From Candidatus Bathyarchaeota archaeon (GTDB lineage: Archaea > Thermoproteota > Bathyarchaeia > Bathyarchaeales > Bathycorpusculaceae), in NCBI GenBank assembly GCA_003601605.1, contig PIXZ01000010.1, positions 1 through 39,865 on the forward strand: a stretch of 39,865 bases of DNA. The letters run 5' to 3'. The position numbers and the translations under genes are program-made. How positions within the stretch are numbered: the stretch's first letter is position 1; each line of letters opens with the position of its first letter. Below are positions 8,786 to 17,456 of this stretch, piece after piece. The notes under the pieces were generated by a model. That model was not told where the DNA came from and did no database searches. It saw nothing but the letters and a program-made list of their open reading frames with translations.

Positions 8786-10195
8786 TCAGCTTAAAAGCCC
8801 GCATTCTTTAAGCCTTGACCATGTGCTTTGATTACATCTTCTTCGAAGCATTTCTTTGAGAACAAAGTAGTTTCTGGTTCTCTCGTTTATTCTTCTCCAA
8901 GACGGATAACTGAAATAGCGTGGTCTCTTTTCTTTAGACTTACCCTCTAAAACCTCAAAAATAACTTGTTGTAGCCGTTTTTTCTTCTCTAAATCATCCT
9001 CTCGAGAATACAACAAGTTTTTTTCTATTTCTTTAATTTGTGAAGCCGTTTTTTCATAGTCATCGATAAGACGAGTAACGTTTTCTTCATAGGAAACAAT
9101 GAGTTGCTCTTTTTCTTCTCTGGTTAAAGGTCTCCCCAACTTTTCATCAATCAAACGAAAAACAAAGTCAACAATTTGGTAAGCCATGTTTTCAAGACGT
9201 TCAAAACGTTGCCCTATGTGACGGTAAATATCTAAATCCAACTGTGCTATGGACGTTGGACCAATCAAATCATATGTTTGAAAGAGCAGAGAAGTTTCTA
9301 TGGCGTAAGTATTAGGAAAATTCAGTTGCTCCATAGTGTCCCGTGAAACAGCAAACTCTCCAGCAAGAGGGTACTTCATGTTTTCTAAGCCTAAATACAG
9401 CTTAAAGGTTTCAACAATAGACCTTAAAAGAGGCATCGCAAGAAGGCGGCAGATACGCCCTCCAAGAAAAACCTTTTGCGGGTCTGTTTTGGTAACGGTT
9501 AATCTGGTGTAGTATGCCTTAACAAGTTTAATAGCCGCTTCTTGAATATTCCAAGAGTATATAATTGGATGGCAAAGTCCTGTGATAAATTCTTTTTGAA
9601 AGTTCATTATGTCCGCATCCACAAAGCATAGGATGTCTCCTCTTGTTAAAGGAACGGAAAGCCATAGTCCAGAACCCTTTCCTGGAAGTACACCAAAATA
9701 TCCGGTTACTCCAAACACGCCGTATTTTGCAAGCAATTTGGTTATGTTTGGGTCGAATTGATGAATCACCTTTAGAAAGAAGTCGATAAGTCCTCTTTTC
9801 GCTCTTTCTTTTTGGCTTCTATACTTGTTAAGCAGGTCCACTTGTTCTCTGAAGAGACCGAGTTCTTCGTAGGCTATTTTTACAGTTTTTTCGAGAATTG
9901 TGAAGTCTGGTTCTCCATTTTCATCTCGTGTAGCCCCCATAATGATTATTTCGTCTAAGTAGCCTGCGTCTACCAACTCGCTACACTCTGCCAAGATTCT
10001 GTGAAGCGTAGTTTCTTCTATTTCGAGGATTCCTTCTGGCTCAAATTTTGTGGGAATTACAAGAGAAATTGATAAAGGAGAAGATAAGCCACCCTCGTCT
10101 AATACAAACGTGTTAAACTTTTCTTGTATACACTCCTCAAACGTGAATCTTCGATAGCTACCTAAGTCTAATACTTTACCTTCTTTCGAAAACAT
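8786..10195 (-). CDS. gpgS: Probable glucosyl-3-phosphoglycerate synthase (GT81-like)
   Basis: FGVLPGKGSGLWLSVPLTRGDILCFVDADIMNF, FLGGRICRLLAMPLLRS, YPLAGEFAVS and LDIYRHIGQ motifs match the GpgS-type family. Confidence 0.75.
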   Translation of the reverse strand: MFSKEGKVLDLGSYRRFTFEECIQEKFNTFVLDEGGLSSPLSISLVIPTKFEPEGILEIEETTLHRILAECSELVDAGYLDEIIIMGATRDENGEPDFTILEKTVKIAYEELGLFREQVDLLNKYRSQKERAKRGLIDFFLKVIHQFDPNITKLLAKYGVFGVTGYFGVLPGKGSGLWLSVPLTRGDILCFVDADIMNFQKEFITGLCHPIIYSWNIQEAAIKLVKAYYTRLTVTKTDPQKVFLGGRICRLLAMPLLRSIVETFKLYLGLENMKYPLAGEFAVSRDTMEQLNFPNTYAIETSLLFQTYDLIGPTSIAQLDLDIYRHIGQRFERLENMAYQIVDFVFRLIDEKLGRPLTREEKEQLIVSYEENVTRLIDDYEKTASQIKEIEKNLLYSREDDLEKKKRLQQVIFEVLEGKSKEKRPRYFSYPSWRRINERTRNYFVLKEMLRRRCNQSTWSRLKECGLLS

Positions 10196-10204
10196 TTCTA
10201 TCTT

Positions 10205-10885
10205 TCAATAATTGCTACATCTCTCTAAAAAAGTTTTCAATCTACTTATCAGCTCGTAAAAATCTGTATGCACAACTATATCAGCAACTTTAGTGATAAC
10301 CTCATCTTTGGGTCGGAAGGCTACTCCAATCTTGGCTTTTCTAATTATGCACAAATCGCTTTGTGAATCGCCTACTGCAAGTGTTCTGTTGTTTTCTATC
10401 GAATATTCTTTTAGAAGTTCGTTCATAACATGCAACTTGCAAACAGCCTTTCTCTGACAGTTCTGTTGCCCCTCTTTCTCCCAACCCATCGGCATAACAA
10501 TATTCCCCGTAACAACACCGTTTTGTACTTCCAAAATGTTGCCTTTCACAATGTCTACGCCTAACTTTTTGGCTAACCTATGTGCAAGAAACTCGTAAGA
10601 GTCGGTTACTATTGCAGTAACAAAGCCTCTGGATTTAAGAAAATTTACAAACTCTTTTGCTCCGTTCACAACTGGAATCTTGTCAAAAATTTCCTCCAAC
10701 TTTGAAGCTTTTATTCCAGAAAAAAGCTTGGCAATTTTTAAGCTTACCTCGTAAGCCCACATATTTTTAGAAGCTTCGTCAATTTCCATGAGACTATCTA
10801 AAAAACCTAGCTTTTCACATAACACGTCAACCGTTCTACGCTCTAAAAGTGTTCCATCCATATCTAAAATAGCGAGCCACTTCAT
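10205..10885 (-). CDS. HAD-superfamily phosphatase (SerB-like); candidate (mannosyl)glucosyl-3-phosphoglycerate phosphatase by context
   Basis: LAILDMDGTLLE, IVTDSYEF and AVGDSQSDLCIIRKA HAD motifs. Its ATG overlaps the stop of the upstream GT4 (ATGA). Confidence 0.8.
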   Translation of the reverse strand: MKWLAILDMDGTLLERRTVDVLCEKLGFLDSLMEIDEASKNMWAYEVSLKIAKLFSGIKASKLEEIFDKIPVVNGAKEFVNFLKSRGFVTAIVTDSYEFLAHRLAKKLGVDIVKGNILEVQNGVVTGNIVMPMGWEKEGQQNCQRKAVCKLHVMNELLKEYSIENNRTLAVGDSQSDLCIIRKAKIGVAFRPKDEVITKVADIVVHTDFYELISRLKTFLERCSNY

Positions 10886-12021
10886 GAAAGAACCTCACGA
10901 TAAACCTGCAATGTTTGTTCAGCCGCTTTATCCCAAGAAAAAAGCCGCAAAACCCTTTTTCTCGCTTCCAAACCCATACGAACACGCCGCTCTTTGTCCT
11001 TTAACAAAGAAATCAAAGCGTCAGCCAGCGCCCCAACATTTTTCGGCTCTACCAGTAATCCTGTACGGTTATTTTCTACAACTTCTGGTATAGCACAGGT
11101 GTTAAAGGCTACCACTGGTTTTCCACACGCTTGAGCTTCAGCTGGCGTTAAACCGAAACCCTCCCAAAGACTAGGATAGCAAAAGACATCGCAACATGCG
11201 TAAAAGTTGGGAACAACATGGTCGGGAACATACCCTGCGAAAATTGTAGCTTTTTTAATTCTTAACTTTTTAACAAGCCGCCAGAGGTCTGGTGTATCGT
11301 AACGGATAGCGCCGCCTATTAAAAATTTAGCTTTAGGCACTTCTTTCAAAACAAGGGGAATAGCCTCTATTAGAAACTGCACACCCTTATATGGGGCTAA
11401 CCTACCCAAATACAGAACAACGGGCGAATCACCCAATCCGTAAGCTTTTCTAATATTGTCTCCATTTACTTTAGGATTAAATCGTTCCGTATCCACACCA
11501 TTGTATATAACTCTAATTTTATTTTCTTCAACAAAATACTTGGCCACCAACTCCCTCTTTAAAAATTCACTTACAGTAATTATTCGGTCTACTTTAAAGC
11601 GCAGAGCAAAAAAGGTTCCGATTCTGTGATCTACCATTTTAAGCTTTTGTCTATAGCTCCGCCATGGTTTTACAGGTGCAAATCCATGATAAGTAAACAC
11701 GTGGGGTTTTTCAAAAACACTGGCAGCAACATTCCCTGCAAAAATGCATGGATGATACTGGGTATGTATTATATCGAAATTTTCGAGAACCTTTAAACTT
11801 TTGAATGGAAATATCATGTTCCTGATGAAAGGAACATTCTCTCCTTTAAAGTTAACCTCATAAATTCTGATTGCTTGCGGTTTAATTTCAGCTTCTCGAC
11901 ATACAACAGCAACTTCGTTTCCAGCTTTCTCCACCCTTTTCGCAATTTCCATCATGTGAGTTACTAAGCCAGACCCAGTATGCAAAGATGAACGAACATA
12001 GGCTATTCGCAAAAACATCAC
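10882..12021 (-). CDS. Glycosyltransferase family 4
   Basis: Full GT4: RIAYVRSSLHTGSGLVTHMMEIAKRVEKAGNEV, VIYNGVDTERFNP, YLGRLAPYKGVQFLIEA, CYPSLWEGFGLTPAEAQACGKPVVAF. Confidence 0.92.
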   Translation of the reverse strand: MMFLRIAYVRSSLHTGSGLVTHMMEIAKRVEKAGNEVAVVCREAEIKPQAIRIYEVNFKGENVPFIRNMIFPFKSLKVLENFDIIHTQYHPCIFAGNVAASVFEKPHVFTYHGFAPVKPWRSYRQKLKMVDHRIGTFFALRFKVDRIITVSEFLKRELVAKYFVEENKIRVIYNGVDTERFNPKVNGDNIRKAYGLGDSPVVLYLGRLAPYKGVQFLIEAIPLVLKEVPKAKFLIGGAIRYDTPDLWRLVKKLRIKKATIFAGYVPDHVVPNFYACCDVFCYPSLWEGFGLTPAEAQACGKPVVAFNTCAIPEVVENNRTGLLVEPKNVGALADALISLLKDKERRVRMGLEARKRVLRLFSWDKAAEQTLQVYREVLS

Positions 12022-12162
12022 CTACATGTAGTAAGTAAGGAGTAGTCAACGTAAATAGCGTAAACATAGAATTCTTGCAAATCATTATAAATGTTACGTG
12101 CCATTTTAGCTGTGCAGATTCATTACTTATATGAAATAGTGCAAGTATACTGTGATTGGTTT

Positions 12163-13272
12163 ATGAGACTTACATTTGTGATCATAACAAGAAATCGTCC
12201 CCAAAAAATAAGAAATTTAGTGGATTCTATTCTTAAAACAGAATTAGATTCATTTTCAATAGTCTTGATAGATGACAGCGACAGAGAAAAATTTTTGGAA
12301 AATAGAAGATTTCTCCAGTCTTTATCTGTACCCTTTAAACACTTTAGCTCCATTCAAGCGGGAGAAAACGTTCAAAAAACTTTAGAAAAAATAAAATTGC
12401 CCGAGAAAGAAAGAAATTTTATAAACACTTGCACGGGTTTAGCCTCTCCCTTTAACGGTTACCAATTAATTTTTGATAGTGGTTTGCGGTTTGCTCCCTA
12501 TGCTCCAGCAAGAAACTTAGGAATTTACTGTGCTGCAAAATTTTTTAATCCAGAAATAATCCTTTTTTTAGATGACGACTGTCTACTTCTTTATCCAAAA
12601 AAACTGAAGAGCCATTTAAAACTTATTGGAACAAAACTAGGTCAAAAAACCATTGTTGCTGTATCAGGGCTTTACAAGGATATTCCAGTTTCTAAACAAA
12701 AAGCAGAAAAAATTCTAGAGAAAATTGTAGGAGTCCTTCGCGGAATGGATTCATTCTTAAGAAAGTCATTTAAAGTAGAAAGTGATAAGCGTTTTGTAGT
12801 TATGCCCCCTCACATGTTGGGTGGTGCACTCATTTTAAGCCGAGAAGTCTTCTGCAGCATCCCTTTTGACCCTTATGTAGCGAGAGGTGAGGATCACGCC
12901 TATGCCCTAGATCTAAAAAAGTTTTTAGGCGAAGGAAAAGTTGCTGTTAGAGATAACTACTTCGTAGTTGGGCATTTTAAGGAAGAAGAGCCCAAAAAAG
13001 ACAACGTAAATGTTCTTCGGGACATTTTTAGGTTTGTTTACATGCGCGTTAAAACTGGTCAAGCATTTATTCCATTCTTCACTTTGCGATGGTTATGCCT
13101 TTCCCTTTTTCGGTTATTCACAAATCCCTTGCAATGTAAAAATCAATTAAACGAACTGTTAACCTTATTGCTTCTTGCACCCAAGTTTGCAAAAAGCAAT
13201 GCATACAAGTATAGAGCAAACATAAAAGCATGGAGAAAGTTTCTAAAAATTGCCATTAAAAATGGTCACTGA
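12163..13272 (+). CDS. Glycosyltransferase family 2 (paralog of the 7568..8773 gene)
   Basis: MRLTFVIITRNRPQKIRNLVDSIL, IILFLDDDCLL, FCSIPFDPYVARGEDHAY. The ATG at 12163 fits the family start better than the tracked 12091. Confidence 0.85.
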   Translation: MRLTFVIITRNRPQKIRNLVDSILKTELDSFSIVLIDDSDREKFLENRRFLQSLSVPFKHFSSIQAGENVQKTLEKIKLPEKERNFINTCTGLASPFNGYQLIFDSGLRFAPYAPARNLGIYCAAKFFNPEIILFLDDDCLLLYPKKLKSHLKLIGTKLGQKTIVAVSGLYKDIPVSKQKAEKILEKIVGVLRGMDSFLRKSFKVESDKRFVVMPPHMLGGALILSREVFCSIPFDPYVARGEDHAYALDLKKFLGEGKVAVRDNYFVVGHFKEEEPKKDNVNVLRDIFRFVYMRVKTGQAFIPFFTLRWLCLSLFRLFTNPLQCKNQLNELLTLLLLAPKFAKSNAYKYRANIKAWRKFLKIAIKNGH

Positions 13273-13344
13273 TTTTGACGTGGCATTGTTCGGATGGTGC
13301 TTCAAAAACTTCGTACATGGTCAAAATCTAAACAGTGTTTACCC

Positions 13345-14388
13345 CTAGCGCTGAGAAGTATCAAGTTTTGCAAAAATCTCTGATTTCTGATTTAATTCAT
13401 TTGTTTTCTGTCCCTCAATTTCTTGGAACTCCTCAACTTTGTTCTTAAATGATGCGGTTCTTTTTGCAACCTTAAACATTCTGAGCCATTCAGTGTCGGA
13501 TAAAAATAATCCCGAATACGCTCCAGCATAACAAGCTATTCCGCATCTTTCGCATATGGGTTTGATTCCATTCTCGTCTGCGCTGGATATGACGCATGGT
13601 TGTTTTGTTTTGCCGCTGCTATCCAAGTTTACAAAAAACCATGTTGGACAGTTCGCGGTCCATTTTCCATCTCTAAACAGGTTTAGCTGTTTTGATGTGT
13701 TGGCAATAAAATCTGGATGTTTTTCTTTTATTTTTAATAACTTATCTATGGTGTTGTTTCTTAGTTTTCCATAGGGCAACCATAATTTGTCATCATAAGA
13801 GAAGGGTGTATGAAATTGAAACGTGATAGCTCGAGCAAGGCTATACCATTCGTTGACAACGTCTTCCACGCATTCATAGTTTAAACTGTTTATTGTCATG
13901 TTAATGACAACGTTTACTTCAGGATGTTCCATAACGTTTCGTTTCACTTTACTGTATATTTTCATACCTCTGATTGCGTCGTGAATGTTTTCTGTTCCGT
14001 CTATTGAGATGAAGTAGCCAACGCCAAAATCGATTAATGGCAGGGTTCCGTTTGTCACTATGGTAACGTAGCGCCATTTCATCTCACTAAGAATTGCCTC
14101 AATAACGTCTGGTCTAAGAAGCGGTTCGCCGCCTGTAAGGCTGATGGATATTACATCGTTTTTTATGAATTTTTCCCTTACGACATTTCTCCATTCATCG
14201 GCACTCAATTCTTTATGCGGTGTTCTATTCAGCCACCAATAACAATGTTTACATTTCAGATTACAAAAATTTGTAATGTCAGCAGAACCAAATATGGGCA
14301 ATTTTTTCTTTAAATACCTTATTTGAATTATCTTATAAGCAACTTTTGTAACGCCAACTAGTTTTTTCAAATTAGAAAACCCATGCAT
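13345..14388 (-). CDS. Radical SAM protein with a C-terminal cysteine cluster
   Basis: DITNFCNLKCKHCYWW (CX3CX2C), SLTGGEPLLRPD, and C-terminal CVISSADENGIKPICERCGIACYAG. Confidence 0.88.
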   Translation of the reverse strand: MHGFSNLKKLVGVTKVAYKIIQIRYLKKKLPIFGSADITNFCNLKCKHCYWWLNRTPHKELSADEWRNVVREKFIKNDVISISLTGGEPLLRPDVIEAILSEMKWRYVTIVTNGTLPLIDFGVGYFISIDGTENIHDAIRGMKIYSKVKRNVMEHPEVNVVINMTINSLNYECVEDVVNEWYSLARAITFQFHTPFSYDDKLWLPYGKLRNNTIDKLLKIKEKHPDFIANTSKQLNLFRDGKWTANCPTWFFVNLDSSGKTKQPCVISSADENGIKPICERCGIACYAGAYSGLFLSDTEWLRMFKVAKRTASFKNKVEEFQEIEGQKTNELNQKSEIFAKLDTSQR

Positions 14389-14630
14389 GATTAATTATTT
14401 ACCTTCTCTTCTGTTTCTTTCCACCACGGGCTCTTCTAGTTTGATGTCCCCTTGTTTTCTTACGGCGAGTGCTCTCTTTGGCTTTTCTACGGAATCCTGT
14501 TCTCTACTCTTGTTCATTCACCTCATCTCTCTCAAAATATCAACAGCATCCTTTCCAAAAAAGCTTCTGTTAAAAATACAAGTCTGCTTTTTCTACTCAT
14601 ATTAAATTACATTAAATGGTTCGGTGTAAA

Positions 14631-14758
14631 CGCCGGGGAAGGGATTCGAACCCTTGCGAGCCCGAAGGCCCACTGGCTTACTTGTTCATTTTCAGCCCCT
14701 TTTGTACAAAGCTTTTTGGATCTCGAGGCCAGCGCGTTAACCACTCCGCCACCCCGGC
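14631..14758 (-). tRNA. tRNA-Ser(CGA) with a ~43-nt intron in the anticodon loop
   Basis: Minus strand: acceptor GCCGGGG/CCCCGGC; D-arm GCGGAGTGGTTAACGC; anticodon stem CTGGC/GCCAG split by the insert after CTCGAG; variable arm TGGGCCTTCGGGCTCGC; T-arm AAGGGTTCGAATCCCTT. No encoded CCA. Confidence 0.9.
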
Positions 14759-14794
14759 AAGTGAGAGAAAGGGTGTTTTTGTCTAAAAACGTTT

Positions 14795-15631
14795 TCATAG
14801 CTTCTTTTTCAGTAACGATGGAAAGAGCCATTTTTTCCCGGTTCTACGCTTTCTCTTATCCCATTCAAACAATAGTCTCACTGCTTCGTTTGCCACTTTT
14901 ATGGCGTTTTCTTCACCTGCCCCTTCTTTAAACTGGTTTGTGCACCTGTTAGCGTATACGGCGCAAACAGTTCCTGCCCTTAGCCCGTGAAGGTTTGCCA
15001 AAGTGAAAAGGGTTGCTGCTTCCATTTCAAAATTTAACACTCCCGCTTTTTGAAGAATTTTCAACAAATTGGGGGCTATTGGCGGATAGTTGCTTGATGG
15101 AGCGCGGTTTTGTCCAGCATAAAAGTCCGCTGTGGTGGCTGTTACGCCCACATGATAGTTTGTTATGCCTAAGCTTTCAGCCGCCTCGATTAAAGCCAGT
15201 AAAACTTCATAGTTGGCTGTTGCAGGGTATTCAGGAATAATATAACAGTTGCTTGTACAGTCAAGGCGAACTGCTGCAGAAGAAATAATTAGATCTCCGC
15301 AATTAATCCCCTTGCTTATAGCGCCGGTGCTACCAACTCGAATAAACGTTTGGACTCCTATACGCGACGCCTCGTTAACAACAATAGCCATGCAAGCCGG
15401 ACCAATACCGCTGGATAGGGCAGAAACTGGAACTCCTTTGTATTCGCCAGTGAAACTGCAAAATTCCCGACGGCGTGAAATTTCTTTAGCAAAATCCCAA
15501 TGTTTAGCGATTTTGGGGACACGGTCAGGGTCACCCGGTACGAGCAGGTATTCTGCTAAGTCGCCTTTTCTGCAATTAATATGGTACTGTCTGTTGGCAT
15601 GAAAAGTGTGGGGCATTCTTGCATACCACAA
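14795..15631 (-). CDS. udp: Uridine phosphorylase / nucleoside phosphorylase family
   Basis: LLVPGDPDRVPKIAKHWD, SSGIGPACMAIVVNE, FIRVGSTGAI, FEMEAATLFTLANLHGLRAG. Confidence 0.9.
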   Translation of the reverse strand: MWYARMPHTFHANRQYHINCRKGDLAEYLLVPGDPDRVPKIAKHWDFAKEISRRREFCSFTGEYKGVPVSALSSGIGPACMAIVVNEASRIGVQTFIRVGSTGAISKGINCGDLIISSAAVRLDCTSNCYIIPEYPATANYEVLLALIEAAESLGITNYHVGVTATTADFYAGQNRAPSSNYPPIAPNLLKILQKAGVLNFEMEAATLFTLANLHGLRAGTVCAVYANRCTNQFKEGAGEENAIKVANEAVRLLFEWDKRKRRTGKKWLFPSLLKKKL

Positions 15632-15661
15632 TAAAGATTAAGCCTTCACCATTTAATAATA

Positions 15662-15964
15662 GTGCTGAAATATTGGAGAATACGTTTATTGGACAAAGAA
15701 GCTAGAAGAACAAAATATGATATTTACGCTGATGTGATAGAGGTTATTGCAAAAAAGGGAGTTTGCTCGCTGACAAGGGTGTCTTATGGGGCGAACATGC
15801 CTGTAGACAGGGCGAAGAAAATTTTGGCTTTTCTTGTTTCTCACGGTTTTATCCGAGAAGTTCTCATAGGTGAACGTAAAAAATATAGGGCTACAAAATG
15901 GGGCTTAGAGTATTTAGAGACTTTCAAGCGGATGAAAAGGTTTTTCGCAGCCTTAAAAGAGTAA
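15662..15964 (+). CDS. Winged-helix transcriptional regulator-like protein
   Basis: YADVIEVIAKKGVCSLTRVSYGANMPVDRAKKILAFLVSHGFIREV...YRATKWGLEYLETFKRM resembles archaeal wHTH regulators. Confidence 0.75.
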   Translation: MLKYWRIRLLDKEARRTKYDIYADVIEVIAKKGVCSLTRVSYGANMPVDRAKKILAFLVSHGFIREVLIGERKKYRATKWGLEYLETFKRMKRFFAALKE

Positions 15965-16072
15965 ATATGAAGAGATAGTAACAACTTGTAATCACAGTAT
16001 GTCTTCTCTTTAAGTGCGTCGCCTTTTAAAGCCTCTAAAACAACGTATCCTTACAAAAGGAGGCTCGTAAGA

Positions 16073-16159
16073 ATGGAAAAATGTTTGGAAGAACTATTAA
16101 GAATGGAACAAATAAGGGCAGAAGCAATAGAAATTATTAGAAGGCGCTTCCTGTGCTGA
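16073..16159 (+). CDS. Candidate 28-aa microprotein
   Basis: ATG preceded by AAAAGGAGGCTCGTAAGA (very strong SD). Translation MEKCLEELLRMEQIRAEAIEIIRRRFLC*. Confidence 0.4.
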   Translation: MEKCLEELLRMEQIRAEAIEIIRRRFLC

Positions 16160-16235
16160 AAGAAACAGTCACAAATCGTGAGTTGCCCTTTTTAAACAGT
16201 AATTAAGCGAATAACTGCTGGGAGGAAGATAAGAA

Positions 16236-17456
16236 ATGAATAGTAATGTTTCAATACCTGCACATCAAACTTCAACTTTGGATGTTGTTGAAGGCAACTT
16301 ATCACTGGGGGAACATGCAACTGTAAAAGGCATGGGAAAGCCATCCTCTCTAAAAGTTTCTGGAACAATATACTGTGAAGGAGATAACATCTTCGAATGC
16401 AATCTTTCAGCAAGAAGTCTAGAAGCAGATGGTGATGTTACAGTTTATGGAAACTTAACCGTAGAAAATCGTGTTAGAGTTGAAGATGGACGGCTAGAGG
16501 TTTATGGCAGTATGTCCGCTAAAAGCGTTGATATCGACGAGTCTCTTCGCGTTAATGAACATTTAACTGTTGAAGAAGTTGATGTAGGCGGAAGCATAAA
16601 AGTTGAGGGAAATGTTAAAGCGAAGGAAATAGATGTGGGCGGAAGCTTCAGAAGCAAGGGAGAAACTGTTGCTGAAAAAATAGATGTGGGCGGAAGCGTT
16701 TCAGTGGAATCTAAAGTAGACATAATTGAGTTAGAAGTCGGCGGAACAGCAAAAGTTAATGGTGGCAAAATTCGCCGCATAGATGTGGGCGGAAGTTTCG
16801 AATCGGAAAACTCTCTAGAATTCGAGAAAATAGATGTGGGCGGAACTGTTCGCTTATCTGGCGACAACAAAGGTTTAGAAATAGAAGTTGGCGGCTCTTT
16901 AAAGGTTGAAGGTAATTTAGAGTTCGAAGAAATAGAAGTTGGAGGAAAAGTGGAGATTTCTGGTTCGGGTAAAGGTCAGGAAATGGATGTTGGTGGCAAA
17001 GTAGAAGTCGGCGGCTCTTTAACCCTTTCTGAAAGTCTTGAGGTAGGGGGAAAAGTGGAAGTAGGGAGAAATATATCTGCGAAAAATATTGAAGTCGGCG
17101 GAGTTTTAGACGCGTACAAGGTGGAAGCTGAGAATCGTGTGGAAGTGGGCGGTTCAATAACAACAATGGAAGGTGTAATCGCGCGTTTTGTTGAAATAGG
17201 GAAAAGAGGAAAAGTTCGAGGCTTAATAAGAGCAGAGAGAGTGGTTATCGGAAAAGAAGCAAGTGTGGAAAACATTTACGGAAAAGAAGTTTATCTCAAA
17301 AATGGAGCTATTGCAAAAAGCATTTACGGAGAACATGTTAAAATAGAACCTCACTGCCACATATTGGGTGAATTACATTATACCAATGAGTTGAAAATTG
17401 GTGAGAACGTTACATTAGCTAAAGAACCTCAAAAAGTGAACAAAATCCCGTTTTAA
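16236..17456 (+). CDS. Bactofilin-like (polymer-forming cytoskeletal / DUF583-like) beta-helix repeat protein
   Basis: SD GGGAGGAAG before the ATG. Over a dozen VGG motifs spaced ~16-17 aa (VDVGGSIKVEGNVKAKEIDVGGSFRSKGETVAEKIDVGG...). Confidence 0.75.
   Translation: MNSNVSIPAHQTSTLDVVEGNLSLGEHATVKGMGKPSSLKVSGTIYCEGDNIFECNLSARSLEADGDVTVYGNLTVENRVRVEDGRLEVYGSMSAKSVDIDESLRVNEHLTVEEVDVGGSIKVEGNVKAKEIDVGGSFRSKGETVAEKIDVGGSVSVESKVDIIELEVGGTAKVNGGKIRRIDVGGSFESENSLEFEKIDVGGTVRLSGDNKGLEIEVGGSLKVEGNLEFEEIEVGGKVEISGSGKGQEMDVGGKVEVGGSLTLSESLEVGGKVEVGRNISAKNIEVGGVLDAYKVEAENRVEVGGSITTMEGVIARFVEIGKRGKVRGLIRAERVVIGKEASVENIYGKEVYLKNGAIAKSIYGEHVKIEPHCHILGELHYTNELKIGENVTLAKEPQKVNKIPF

Noticed and set aside
14452-14931. 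159-aa plus-strand ORF spanning the tRNA region
   Set aside because: Overlaps the intron-bearing tRNA-Ser and the 3' end of the nucleoside phosphorylase gene; not protein-like.
16629-16846. Regular ~50-bp repeat as a CRISPR array
   Set aside because: The repeats are in-frame coding repeats of a beta-helix protein, with related rather than unique intervening sequence and no cas genes.
16502-17275. Several P/T/S-rich minus-strand ORFs opposite the bactofilin-like gene
   Set aside because: Periodic PPTS motifs are the antisense reading of the GTGGGCGGA (VGG) repeat.
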